From contig JAQBNZ010000109.1 of assembly GCA_028288285.1 (NCBI GenBank), forward strand, positions 1 through 48,672: DNA of 48,672 nucleotides, read 5' to 3'. Shown here piece by piece: positions 8,074 through 16,972 of this stretch (the first letter of the stretch is position 1; each line of letters begins with the position of its first letter). Under the pieces are notes generated by a model. That model worked only from the letters and a program-made list of their open reading frames with translations. It did not search any database and was not told the origin of the DNA. The DNA is from Mucilaginibacter sp. GTDB lineage: Bacteria > Bacteroidota > Bacteroidia > Sphingobacteriales > Sphingobacteriaceae. The translations under genes were made by a program, and so were the position numbers.

Positions 8074-9132
8074 ATGGCTAAATTAAACCTCGATAGGCAG
8101 GAGAGCGATTTTTTAAATGAAACCATTGCCCACTGGGAAAAGAACCATCTTGTTGATGCCGAACAGGCCAATAAGTTGCGTAATTCTTACGAGGTAAGGG
8201 GTTTCGATTGGATGCGCCTGGCCAAGTATTCTTTTTGGGTGGCCCTTATATGCGGCGTTGTGGCAGTAGGTGCGCTCATTGTGGATGATGCCGTTATTAA
8301 ATGGATAAAAGGCCTGTATGAAACGCCGGACATTGTTATAAGTATATTATCAGGTGCTTTGGCTGCCGGCTTTTTTTACCTGGGCCATATAAGTAAGAAA
8401 CGCAATCCCGAAAAAGTTTTTAGTAATGAAGCCTTAATATTTACAGGTGTGCTGTTCACGGCATGCTGTATTGCATACCTGGGCAAAACATTTGATAATG
8501 GCTCAGGTCATTATTCCCTGTTGTTTTTGGTATCGGTATTTGTGTATGGGTTTTTGGCCTGGCGCATGCAGTCAAGGATGATATGGCTTTTCGCCCTGGT
8601 ATCGCTGGGTAGCTGGTTTGGTACCGAAACGGGTTATCAAACAAAATGGGCGCTGTATTTTCTGGGAATGAACTACCCTTTACGTTTTGTGATTTTTGGA
8701 CTGCTGTTAGTAGCAGCCTGCCATGTGTTAAAAAACCGGAAATGGTTTATTTTTTTCTGGGAAATCACTTATGTGGTAGGTATGCTATACCTGTTTATGT
8801 CGCTGTGGTTGTTTAGCATATTTGGTAACTATGGCAGCATTGATACCTGGTGGCAGATCAAGCAGATAAGCATATTTTACTGGGGAATCATCTCGGCTGT
8901 AGTTGCCGGCGCCTTCCTGCTATATGGTTTAAAAAGCAAAGATGTTATAGCCCGCGAATTCGGCATTACCTTTCTTATCATTTTCCTTTATACTAAATAC
9001 TTCGAGTATTTTTGGGACCATACCAATAAAACCCTGTTCTTCTCCATACTGGCCATGTCATTCTGGCTCATCGGTCGCAAGGCAGAAAAGATATGGAACA
9101 TTAACACCAAAACGCCTGAAGGAGAAGTGTAG
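8074..9132 (+). CDS. DUF2157-like multi-pass membrane protein
   Basis: A 352-residue protein with a soluble N-terminus of about 55 residues, then around nine hydrophobic helices. The N-terminal part (FLNETIAHWEKNHLVDAEQANKLRNSY) resembles the helical head of DUF2157 proteins, in which a short helix-rich domain precedes a bundle of membrane helices. The role of the family is unknown. A -7 element lies 28 bases upstream of the ATG. It is followed by a convergent LysE-type gene, with a repeat-like stretch between them. Confidence 0.65.
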   Translation: MAKLNLDRQESDFLNETIAHWEKNHLVDAEQANKLRNSYEVRGFDWMRLAKYSFWVALICGVVAVGALIVDDAVIKWIKGLYETPDIVISILSGALAAGFFYLGHISKKRNPEKVFSNEALIFTGVLFTACCIAYLGKTFDNGSGHYSLLFLVSVFVYGFLAWRMQSRMIWLFALVSLGSWFGTETGYQTKWALYFLGMNYPLRFVIFGLLLVAACHVLKNRKWFIFFWEITYVVGMLYLFMSLWLFSIFGNYGSIDTWWQIKQISIFYWGIISAVVAGAFLLYGLKSKDVIAREFGITFLIIFLYTKYFEYFWDHTNKTLFFSILAMSFWLIGRKAEKIWNINTKTPEGEV

Positions 9133-9139
9133 TTGGAAA

Positions 9140-9204
9140 TGTAACGCTGAACATTTGAAGCATCTAATCGCCGATAGATCCTTCGTTCTTCAGGATGACA
9201 AAAT
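9140..9204. repeat. fragment resembling a dispersed Bacteroidota intergenic repeat
   Basis: The stretch contains GATCCTTCGTTCTTCAGGAT and GACA. From memory, closely similar words recur between genes in many Sphingobacteriaceae genomes. Only one copy is present here, so the call rests on recognition and not on a repeat seen in the window. Confidence 0.35.
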
Positions 9205-9831
9205 TTACCTGTGTTTAAAAAACACAAGGTATATCTGCTTAAAAATATGGTATGCTGCAAAGGCAAAGAAAAGTATAGCAATTCCCGTATCAATAACACG
9301 GGTGCTGAGTTCAAATTTCTTTTGCAGGTAGCTTGCAAACTTTGCGTATAAAAACAATGCTATAAATGCCCCTGCTGCTGAACCTATGCTAAAGATTACC
9401 AAAGCTAAACGGCCATCTTCAATCCATTGATGGGTGATTAAATAAGTGCCGGTCACCATCCAGAAAGGTATCTGCATAGGGTTTATAAAACCCAAAAGTA
9501 TGCCGTACTTAATGCTGGCGTGCTCGGAGTAAGTGGTTTTTGGTGGGGTATTACGGTTTAGCCAGGTAATTATACCTAAAGTACCGAACAGAACAACCAT
9601 AACCCAGTCAATAATGGTATCTAATCTAACCTCTTCAGACAGCCATTTGGCGCCTTGCATAACCACGTAAGTGAAGAAAAACTCAACTATTGAAAAAGCG
9701 ATGATAAATTGCAGTGCTTGTTTTATCCCCCGGTTAATAGTGATCTGTATAAGCGTCAAATTAATGTTGCCCGGTGGTATGTAGCCTATAAAATTAGCTA
9801 TGATCCCGATAAAAAAGGTAAGGAATATCAT
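9205..9831 (-). CDS. LysE/RhtB-family transporter
   Basis: A 208-residue membrane protein with about six hydrophobic helices and the N-terminal PPGNINLTLIQITINRGIKQAL segment, equivalent to the P-GP pattern of LysE/RhtB amino-acid exporters. These proteins export amino acids or related metabolites; the substrate here is unknown. The -7 element TATCTTTG (minus strand, 9837-9844) ends five bases before the ATG at 9831, so the transcript is probably leaderless. The gene is convergent with the DUF2157-like gene and divergent from the BtuF-like gene. Confidence 0.75.
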   Translation of the reverse strand: MIFLTFFIGIIANFIGYIPPGNINLTLIQITINRGIKQALQFIIAFSIVEFFFTYVVMQGAKWLSEEVRLDTIIDWVMVVLFGTLGIITWLNRNTPPKTTYSEHASIKYGILLGFINPMQIPFWMVTGTYLITHQWIEDGRLALVIFSIGSAAGAFIALFLYAKFASYLQKKFELSTRVIDTGIAILFFAFAAYHIFKQIYLVFFKHR

Positions 9832-9836
9832 TTGCG

Positions 9837-9844
9837 CAAAGATA
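9837..9844 (-). promoter_or_regulatory. -7 element directly before the LysE-type gene
   Basis: The minus strand reads TATCTTTG, then CGCAA, then ATG. The spacing places transcription initiation at about the start codon. Confidence 0.5.
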
Positions 9845-9918
9845 TATTTTAATAGCCAAATAATATCCGCAAGAAATTATGACTATACGATAAGAATTTT
9901 AGATGTATTGCAAACCCT

Positions 9919-9926
9919 TAAATTTG
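9919..9926 (+). promoter_or_regulatory. -7 element for the BtuF-like gene
   Basis: TAAATTTG matches TAnnTTTG about 32 bases before the ATG at 9958. Confidence 0.4.
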
Positions 9927-9957
9927 CATATTTGCACCTTAAAACCATCTGCATAAC

Positions 9958-10884
9958 ATGCCCGCCGATAAAATAATATCCCTATTACCCTCTGCTACTG
10001 AAATAGTTTGCGCCCTGGGCCTGCAAAATAATCTGGTTGGCCGTTCACATGAGTGTGATTATCCGGAAGGTATCCAAAACCTGCCCGTATGCTCTGAGGC
10101 AAACTTTCCGGATGGCTTAAGTAGTGTGGAGATAGATGTAAAAGTTAAAGAGATACTTGCAGATGCCCTATCAGTTTATACCGTTAAACGCGAGGTGATA
10201 AAAACACTGGCACCTGATATAGTAATTACCCAGGCACAATGCGAAGTTTGCGCTGTATCATTACCCCAGGTAGAGCAGGCACTTGAAAATTATTTAGATA
10301 AGCAGGCAAAAATCATATCACTGCAGCCAAATAGCTTGAATGATATATTTACTGATATAGCCAATGTTGCCGCTTCGCTCAATGTACCCCAAGCAGGGGA
10401 ACGCTTACTGGAAGATCTGAACGAGCGGGTAGATATTATCAGGCATAAATTAAAGTTTGTAGAAACCAAACCAACCGTTGCCTGTATTGAGTGGCTTGAA
10501 CCTATGATGATATCTGGCAACTGGGTGCCTGAATTAGTTACTATAGCCGGTGGCGTGCCTATCTTAGCGCAGGCCGGTAAGCACTCACCTTATGTAAACT
10601 GGGCAGACATTAAAGCGCAAAACCCCGATGTAATTTTGCTGATGCCCTGTGGGTTTTCAATAGAGCGCACTATGCGGGAGATCTATATCTTGCTGCAACA
10701 ACCCGGTTTTAATGATTTGAAAGCGGTAAAAAATAATCGTATTTACATTGCAGATGGTAACCAGTATTTTAACCGCCCCGGCCCAAGGATAGTTGACTCT
10801 GTAGAGATACTGGCAGAGATCATCCACCCAAAACAATTCATATTTGGCTACGAAGGCAAAGGCTGGGTGAAGTTTTCACTTTAG
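9958..10884 (+). CDS. BtuF-like cobalamin/iron-type substrate-binding protein without a signal peptide
   Basis: The 308-residue protein begins IISLLPSATEIVCALGL and continues LVGRSHECDYP, the classic opening of class III periplasmic binding proteins such as BtuF. Both lobes are present, the second with NPDVILLMPCG and a C-terminal helix. Members bind vitamin B12 or iron chelates for ABC import. The predicted N-terminus starts straight at the folded domain and has no signal peptide or lipobox, and no BtuC/BtuD gene is adjacent. A cytoplasmic role is therefore possible. Three cysteines cluster around CEVCAVS, near residues 93-97. Confidence 0.75.
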   Translation: MPADKIISLLPSATEIVCALGLQNNLVGRSHECDYPEGIQNLPVCSEANFPDGLSSVEIDVKVKEILADALSVYTVKREVIKTLAPDIVITQAQCEVCAVSLPQVEQALENYLDKQAKIISLQPNSLNDIFTDIANVAASLNVPQAGERLLEDLNERVDIIRHKLKFVETKPTVACIEWLEPMMISGNWVPELVTIAGGVPILAQAGKHSPYVNWADIKAQNPDVILLMPCGFSIERTMREIYILLQQPGFNDLKAVKNNRIYIADGNQYFNRPGPRIVDSVEILAEIIHPKQFIFGYEGKGWVKFSL

Positions 10885-10963
10885 AAAATACTTTAAAAAG
10901 TATTGGTAACATATTAAAATATAAAATTGCCTATATTTACGTCTCACACCTAAATATTAGCAA

Positions 10964-13519
10964 ATGCGCAGCTTATTGACCCTGGCACTGGTTCTGTTAA
11001 CCACTATCAAATCGTTTGCTTCAATGGCAGATGAACCCCGGTTTAATGCAAGTAAACTAACCATCAGTTGGGAAGTGGTAGATAATAATTACCAAAACAA
11101 GCAAATGGCGCTTACTGCCATCACCATTACCAATACGGACAACACAGCCTTTCCGGCTACCGGCTGGAAAATATATTTTAACTCATCGCGCAATTTTTTA
11201 GCCAATGCTACAAGTGGCAATGCCAAAGTTGAGCAGGTAAACGGCGACCTGTATAGTTTTACTCCTAATGATAAATTTGCAGCCATAAAGCCCGGCGAAA
11301 GCGCCCGGATAGAATATGTGTGCGAATCGCCGGTAGTGAATTTTACTGATGCAATTGAAGGCCCTTATCTGGTTTGGGATGCTGAGCCTAACAAAGGTTA
11401 TTCACCGTTAGATTTTATTGTAAAGTCATACAAGCCTGCTTACCAGGGATTAATAACGCCTGAAGTTATTTATAATCAAAACAAGATAATACAGGATATT
11501 CCTGCAAAGCAACTTCAAAAAATAATTCCTACACCTTTAAACTATCAGGAGAACAGTGGCGATTTTGTGATCACCAATGCGGTAAATATTGTGAGCGACC
11601 CGTTGTTTGAAAAGGAGAAGGCTTACTTTATTACCGGACTGGAAAAGCTATTAGGCAGCAAAATAAAAAGCACTGCATCTGGAAAAAAAATTATTTTTAA
11701 AAGGGCGGATGGCTTAGGTGCCGAAGCCTACAAGTTATTTATAACACCCGAGGCAATGACTATTAGCGCGTCAACCACTGCCGGTTTGTTTTATGGTATC
11801 CAATCTTTTAAAACCGCAGTTTCGGGTCAATATTGGGCAAATCCGCAGGCTAATATCTCTGTTCCTTGTTTAGATGTTACCGACGAACCACGGTTTCCTT
11901 ATCGTGCGGTAATGCTGGATGTAGCACGTAATTTTCAAAGTAAGCAGCAAGTGTTAAAGCTCATTAATTTGATGGCTGTATATAAACTGAATACCTTGCA
12001 CATGCATATAACTGATGATGAGGGCTGGCGTTTGGAAATTCCATCACTGCCTGAGCTCACAGCCGTTGGCTCAAAACGCGGGCATACCTTAGATAGCAAA
12101 GGCTATTTACCAGCATCACATGGCTCTGGTCCTGATTTTGGCAATACTGCAGGTACCGGGTTTTATACCAAAGCCGATTATATTGAGATATTGAAATATG
12201 CCACCGCACGCCATATAACTGTTATGCCCGAGATTGAAACACCCGGCCATGCGCGTGCCTCTATTAAAGCAATGGATGCCCGGTATGATCGTTTACTGGC
12301 CGCGGGTGATAAAGTAGGTGCAAGCCGCTATTTACTGCGTGATTTGAATGACAAGTCTGAATATCGTTCGGTACAATACTGGAACGATAACGTTATTGAT
12401 GCATCGCTGCCATCAACCTACACCTATGTGGAGACGGTAGTTAACGACTTAGCTGCAATGTATAAAGAAGCCGGTGCGCCATTACCTGCTATCCATTTTG
12501 GCGGCGACGAAGTACCTCCTCATGTTTGGGAAAAATCACCTGCTTATTTAACTTTAAAAGCTACCCATCCCGAAATAAAAAGTACTAACGACGTATGGTA
12601 TTATTTTTACGGCAGGGTAAATGATATCCTAAAAAAACGTAACATCAAACTTGCCGGCTGGGAGGAGATGGCGCTTCGCAAAACTACACTTGATGGGAAG
12701 TCTGCCTACGTAGTTAATCCGCAGTTTTTGAACGAAAACATGCAAGTTGATGTTTGGAACAATGTATTGGGCGACGGGCAGGAAGACCTGGCTTACAAAC
12801 TGGCTAACGGCGGATATAAAGTAGTACTTACATGTGTTACTAATCTGTATTTTGATATGGCCAATTACAAATCATTTGATGAGCCGGGCTATTATTGGGG
12901 CGCATATTTGGGTATAGATAAATTCTTCTCTTTTATCCCGTATGACTACTTCAAAAATGCCGACATGGATAAAAACGGACGACCTATAAACAGAAGCTTA
13001 TTTATAGGCAAACAACGCTTAACCGATTATGGTAAAGAAAATATTATTGGCCTGCAGGGTGCTTTATGGGCCGAAACAGTTAAAAGTGCCGAGCGTATGG
13101 AGTATATGATGTTCCCAAAACTTATAGGTTTGGCCGAACGTGCCTGGGCCAAAGATCCATCATGGACAACTGAACGGGATACGGCTAAAGCTCGTGAATT
13201 ATATAACCAGGATTGGAGTAAATTCCTGAATATTTTAGGTAAAAGAGAACTGCCGCGTTTGGCTTATTATAACAGCGGATACAGTTTTAGAATACCAAAA
13301 CCCGGAGTTATTTTACAGGACGGAAAATATGTAAGCAACATCCAGTTTCCCGGGATGATAATTCGTTATACTACTGACGGTACTGAGCCCAATGCAAACA
13401 GTAAGATTTACCAGGGCCCTGTTAACGCAGCAGGTGTAGTAAAGTTCCGCGCGTTTGATGCCAAAGGCCACGGCGGTAATGTAGCCGAAGCAGATGTTAA
13501 TGATAAGCCAGTGATATAA
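10964..13519 (+). CDS. secreted GH20 beta-N-acetylhexosaminidase (chitobiase type)
   Basis: This 851-residue glycosidase would release terminal N-acetylhexosamine from chitin or peptidoglycan fragments or glycans. A signal peptide (MRSLLTLALVLLTTIKSFAS) leads into an N-terminal chitobiase carbohydrate-binding domain (about 27-165). A GH20b-type domain (about 185-305) and the catalytic TIM barrel (about 310-735) follow. The barrel contains HFGGDE at 511-516, with the catalytic Asp-Glu at 515-516. A C-terminal beta-sandwich (about 775-845, with YTTDGTEPNANSK) completes the chitobiase layout. It ends exactly at a strong bidirectional terminator. Confidence 0.92.
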   Translation: MRSLLTLALVLLTTIKSFASMADEPRFNASKLTISWEVVDNNYQNKQMALTAITITNTDNTAFPATGWKIYFNSSRNFLANATSGNAKVEQVNGDLYSFTPNDKFAAIKPGESARIEYVCESPVVNFTDAIEGPYLVWDAEPNKGYSPLDFIVKSYKPAYQGLITPEVIYNQNKIIQDIPAKQLQKIIPTPLNYQENSGDFVITNAVNIVSDPLFEKEKAYFITGLEKLLGSKIKSTASGKKIIFKRADGLGAEAYKLFITPEAMTISASTTAGLFYGIQSFKTAVSGQYWANPQANISVPCLDVTDEPRFPYRAVMLDVARNFQSKQQVLKLINLMAVYKLNTLHMHITDDEGWRLEIPSLPELTAVGSKRGHTLDSKGYLPASHGSGPDFGNTAGTGFYTKADYIEILKYATARHITVMPEIETPGHARASIKAMDARYDRLLAAGDKVGASRYLLRDLNDKSEYRSVQYWNDNVIDASLPSTYTYVETVVNDLAAMYKEAGAPLPAIHFGGDEVPPHVWEKSPAYLTLKATHPEIKSTNDVWYYFYGRVNDILKKRNIKLAGWEEMALRKTTLDGKSAYVVNPQFLNENMQVDVWNNVLGDGQEDLAYKLANGGYKVVLTCVTNLYFDMANYKSFDEPGYYWGAYLGIDKFFSFIPYDYFKNADMDKNGRPINRSLFIGKQRLTDYGKENIIGLQGALWAETVKSAERMEYMMFPKLIGLAERAWAKDPSWTTERDTAKARELYNQDWSKFLNILGKRELPRLAYYNSGYSFRIPKPGVILQDGKYVSNIQFPGMIIRYTTDGTEPNANSKIYQGPVNAAGVVKFRAFDAKGHGGNVAEADVNDKPVI

Positions 13520-13559
13520 TTATTAAGGGTCGTGGATATAATCCACGACCCTTAATAAT
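13519..13559. terminator. perfect 19-bp bidirectional terminator hairpin
   Basis: Arms 13519-13537 and 13541-13559 are exact reverse complements around a 3-base ATA loop. The stem is GC-rich in the middle, with A/T-rich ends that provide U-tracts in both directions. It separates the convergent hexosaminidase and peptidase genes, and its first base is the last base of the hexosaminidase stop codon. Confidence 0.9.
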
Positions 13560-13562
13560 GGA

Positions 13563-14627
13563 TTAATTTAATTTTACCTTTTTCTCTCCTGCATCAACAC
13601 CTTTTATAAACTTAATAAGGCCGTTCATGTAAGTTTGTTGATCGTCATACATGCTCATATGGCTGCCATTGGCACAGTACAGGTAACTGCCGTTTTGAAA
13701 CTGAGTAGCCATCCATTGCATGTGTTTTGGGTCCATAGTATCATATTGCGCGCCAATGCTTAGCGCAGGAACATACAGCTTTTTGATATCTGCGGTACGG
13801 TCCCATTTTAATAATTTACCGGATATTCCAAATTCGCTTGGGCCCTGCATTGTTACATATAACGATTGGTTGATCTTTGCAAAAGAGCGATTAACCGGCT
13901 CTGGCCATTTTTCTGGTGGCATTCTTAAGATGTGTTTAGCATAAAAGTTAGGCAGCAGTAATTGCATATACTCAGGATTCTCAAAATCGCCTTTTGCTTC
14001 AATTGCACGTATACGCGCCAGTACCTTAGGGTTAAACTGCTTGGCTAAAACCTCGTTGGCATACTTGCCATACGCAGGGCAGCTAACCATCATATTAGAT
14101 ATGATGAGCCCTTTTAAATGCTGCTGATATTTTAGTGCGTATTGTGTAGCCAATATACCTCCCCAGGAGTGGCCCAGTAAATAAAAATTATCCTTATCCA
14201 GGTTTAATGCCTGCCTTACCTGCTCCACTTCCTCAACATATCGGGGCAGGTCCCACATACTGGTATCCTTTGGATTATCAGAGTTGCCACAACCTAACTG
14301 ATCGTAATAAATCAGTTCAATACCTTCGGCAGGCAAAAAGCTTTCCATACACTCAAAATATTCATGTGTGGCACCCGGACCGCCGTTTAGCAGTAATAAC
14401 TTGATTTTTGGATTATTACCCAATTTTTTGGTCCATACATTAAACTTTCCTTTAGGTGTAGTAATAGATACCATTTGTACACCCCCAGTTTTTACACCTG
14501 CGGTTGTATCCTTAAAGTAATCGCTTAAAGAGATATTGGTGTTTTGCTTTTCGGCAGTACTTTTACAAGCATACAGGCAGGTAGCTGCAGCAAAAAGAAG
14601 ATAAAGAGTAAAGTTTCTTAATTTCAT
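13563..14627 (-). CDS. lipoprotein alpha/beta hydrolase, prolyl aminopeptidase-like
   Basis: A 354-residue member of the proline iminopeptidase branch of alpha/beta hydrolases, which remove N-terminal proline from peptides. A lipoprotein signal ends in LYAC with Cys at 21, so the enzyme is probably membrane-anchored outside the cytoplasm. The oxyanion-hole segment is NGGPG (81-85, usually HGGPG), followed by YYDQLGCGNSD (107-117) and the nucleophile elbow GHSWGG (152-157, Ser 154). A late Asp (YDTMDP) and His (NGSHMS) complete the triad. Substitution of the first His of HGGPG is a minor oddity. Confidence 0.87.
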   Translation of the reverse strand: MKLRNFTLYLLFAAATCLYACKSTAEKQNTNISLSDYFKDTTAGVKTGGVQMVSITTPKGKFNVWTKKLGNNPKIKLLLLNGGPGATHEYFECMESFLPAEGIELIYYDQLGCGNSDNPKDTSMWDLPRYVEEVEQVRQALNLDKDNFYLLGHSWGGILATQYALKYQQHLKGLIISNMMVSCPAYGKYANEVLAKQFNPKVLARIRAIEAKGDFENPEYMQLLLPNFYAKHILRMPPEKWPEPVNRSFAKINQSLYVTMQGPSEFGISGKLLKWDRTADIKKLYVPALSIGAQYDTMDPKHMQWMATQFQNGSYLYCANGSHMSMYDDQQTYMNGLIKFIKGVDAGEKKVKLN

Positions 14628-14709
14628 TTGGTCTTATAAAGGTCTATCAAAGCTAATTAATTTGCTTGTGGTTTAATAGCGGAATGATATGTCAATATTA
14701 AATGAACTA

Positions 14710-16794
14710 CTACAACCCTACATTCATTCCAAAAAAGTAATTACGCAGTGGCGATGGGTTATAATACCGATTGCCAACAGCGTTAAGATCATTACCCAGG
14801 CTGTATTTTTGGTTAAGCAGATTATCTGCTCCGGCATATAATTCCAGTCGTGCTTTACGGCTAAGGCTGTGCTGCCATGATGCTTTAGCTTGCAGTAAAT
14901 GGTATTTACCTGCATAAACTGTGTTGCCATCATTCAGCGGTATTGAGGAGGTGTAATTGTGCTGCACAAACAGTGATAAATATTGAGGGAAATTAACCTG
15001 TATTGATGATACCAAAACCTCTTTTGGTACACCTGTAAGCATGTTATTTGAGTAATTGGCCCCAGCTACAGTGTAATCTCTAAACTTAAACCGGCTTAAG
15101 GTAAATGATGTGTTAAACTGTAAGCCTCTGATAAAGTTATTGCGGTTTTGGCGTATGAGCCAGTCTGTAAAGGCTAATTCAAACCCAGGCTGGTTGGTGC
15201 CACCGGCATTAATATAGTATTCTGTTTCATTAGGATTTAACCGACGAACTATTGACTTATCCAACCGGTAATAAAATACCGATGCATCCAGCAACATACT
15301 TTCATCTTTGTTTCTTAATCTAAAGCCTGTTTCGTAGTTCCAGCCGGATTGTGCCTGCAGGCTGGTATTTACAATATTATTTGTTGGCCTAACCTCTGCA
15401 ATAGTGGGAGTTGAGTACCCGCGGCTAACAGATGCCCGCCAGATAAAATCATTAAGGATTTGATAGGATAGGGCCAACCTCGGCATTAACTGTGGCGTGT
15501 AGTCTCTGTTTGTAAACCCACTTTCATTTAGTGGAGAAATGTTTTTAAACTTATATTGGTAGTAGTTTAAACTTACAGCTGCCTCGGCATGCAGGCGCTT
15601 GTAAATATCTGCCGCATAGCGGGCAAATATAAAATGCTGATTGGTATTGATCTTGTCTATCTTTTGGACGTTTCCTTTTACCCCGGCATTGTTGTCATAA
15701 TTACTTATGAGTGAATTTGTTTGCTGCCACTCCAATCCTAAATTTAATTTCCAGTCTAAATTTTCCTTTGCGTTGGCGGCCAGCTCAAAGTAAGTACGCA
15801 GTCCATATGTATTTTCGCTGCGCTGCTCGTAATTGGTTATGAAGGGGTTAGCAAAATCAACATGATTGCCAAATACAGTTAACACATTGCGTATGCGGTT
15901 GGTTAAATGTGCTTCATTGATCAATCCGCCTAAAAGAATTTTAGTGTCGATGCCAATCTTTTGAGCTATCGCGCCGGGCAAAGTAGCAGTTGGTAACCTT
16001 GCCGACCTGGGATTAGCCTGCATTTGGGCAAAATTTAATCCGCCGGGTGTTTGGTAATTCAAATCAGAGTATAAAGCTAATGCCCTTAATTCGTTATTGT
16101 TGCCATACTGCCAGCTATTGGTTGCCTGCAAATAATTGCGGTGCATGCGGCTATTTTGGCGGTAACCATCATAATTTTGGTAGGATTGATTTAGGTTGAA
16201 CCTGTAATTTTTGCCGCTTTGTTGTAATGATGCTTTTTCATGGAACAAGCCATATGAGCCCCCATTTATTCCGGCTGATAAGTAATTGCTATCGGCACGG
16301 CCGCTTACAGGGTTTAGCAAAACTACACCTCCAGAATTAGCGCCAAACAGGCTGCCATCCGGGCCTTTTAAAATTTCAATATGTTGTATATTACCAATAT
16401 CAATGGTGTTCAAATAAGTATTACCCCCTGCATCAGTAAGTGGTATCTCATCAAAATAAATCTTTACATCTCTTACTCCAAATGGCGAACGCAGCAAACT
16501 GCCTCTTATAGATAAACGGTAACTGCCCGGCGAACGCTCCTCTGCCCTAACACCCGGAACGGTATTTAACGCAGTAACAAATGAATTATCTGGCTGCACT
16601 TTTAACCTTGCCGAACCCAGTACACTTACAGATGCAGGCACATTAAATACGGGCTGTTCAGATAAATATGCTTTAACCGTAACCGTATTAAGCTGGCGTG
16701 CGGTATCAGGGTTTGTTTTTACAGGCTTGTTTTGGGCAAACGTTTGGCCGGCAATTACAACACAAAATATTAAGTTAAGACTGTGTTTTATCAT
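14710..16794 (-). CDS. TonB-dependent outer-membrane receptor
   Basis: A 694-residue receptor with a signal peptide (MIKHSLNLIFCVVIAGQTFA), a TonB-box-like stretch around LNTVTVKAYL (35-44), a plug domain (about 50-165, with SIRGSLLRSPFGVRDVKIYF) and a 22-strand-type barrel to the C-terminus. It lacks the N-terminal carboxypeptidase-like domain of SusC proteins, so it resembles siderophore or vitamin B12 receptors rather than glycan receptors. The ligand is unknown. The -7 element TATTTTTG lies at 16812-16819 on the minus strand, divergent from the T9SS cargo gene. Confidence 0.88.
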   Translation of the reverse strand: MIKHSLNLIFCVVIAGQTFAQNKPVKTNPDTARQLNTVTVKAYLSEQPVFNVPASVSVLGSARLKVQPDNSFVTALNTVPGVRAEERSPGSYRLSIRGSLLRSPFGVRDVKIYFDEIPLTDAGGNTYLNTIDIGNIQHIEILKGPDGSLFGANSGGVVLLNPVSGRADSNYLSAGINGGSYGLFHEKASLQQSGKNYRFNLNQSYQNYDGYRQNSRMHRNYLQATNSWQYGNNNELRALALYSDLNYQTPGGLNFAQMQANPRSARLPTATLPGAIAQKIGIDTKILLGGLINEAHLTNRIRNVLTVFGNHVDFANPFITNYEQRSENTYGLRTYFELAANAKENLDWKLNLGLEWQQTNSLISNYDNNAGVKGNVQKIDKINTNQHFIFARYAADIYKRLHAEAAVSLNYYQYKFKNISPLNESGFTNRDYTPQLMPRLALSYQILNDFIWRASVSRGYSTPTIAEVRPTNNIVNTSLQAQSGWNYETGFRLRNKDESMLLDASVFYYRLDKSIVRRLNPNETEYYINAGGTNQPGFELAFTDWLIRQNRNNFIRGLQFNTSFTLSRFKFRDYTVAGANYSNNMLTGVPKEVLVSSIQVNFPQYLSLFVQHNYTSSIPLNDGNTVYAGKYHLLQAKASWQHSLSRKARLELYAGADNLLNQKYSLGNDLNAVGNRYYNPSPLRNYFFGMNVGL

Positions 16795-16811
16795 AAAGTA
16801 TGTGAAACTAA

Positions 16812-16819
16812 CAAAAATA
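16812..16819 (-). promoter_or_regulatory. -7 element for the TonB receptor gene
   Basis: The minus strand reads TATTTTTG about 17 bases before the ATG at 16794. Confidence 0.4.
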
Positions 16820-16937
16820 GCTCTTTACATTGTATTGGGTTACCCTGTTAAAAATTTACATTGCAATTATTTGACAATATTAGCCAAGGGAATTATTGTA
16901 TTGATGATAATAGCAAAATATTATATGTTTAAAAGTA

Positions 16938-16945
16938 TATTTTTG
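16938..16945 (+). promoter_or_regulatory. -7 element for the T9SS cargo gene
   Basis: TATTTTTG lies about 27 bases before the ATG at 16973. The in-frame TTG at 16955 falls near the expected transcription start, which favours the ATG. Confidence 0.4.
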
Positions 16946-16972
16946 AGTTAACTGTTGTACGCAGTCACCAAA

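Noticed and set aside
8988..9338. 116-codon minus-strand ORF across the DUF2157/LysE junction
   Set aside because: It overlaps the ends of two supported genes and a repeat-like stretch.
13563..14627. loss of function of the peptidase because HGGPG reads NGGPG
   Set aside because: The triad and elbow are intact, and variation at this first position is seen in related families, so inactivation is not supported.
16727..16951. ORF across the TonB receptor start and the divergent promoter region
   Set aside because: It runs antisense through the receptor's signal peptide and covers both promoter elements; no recognisable protein features.
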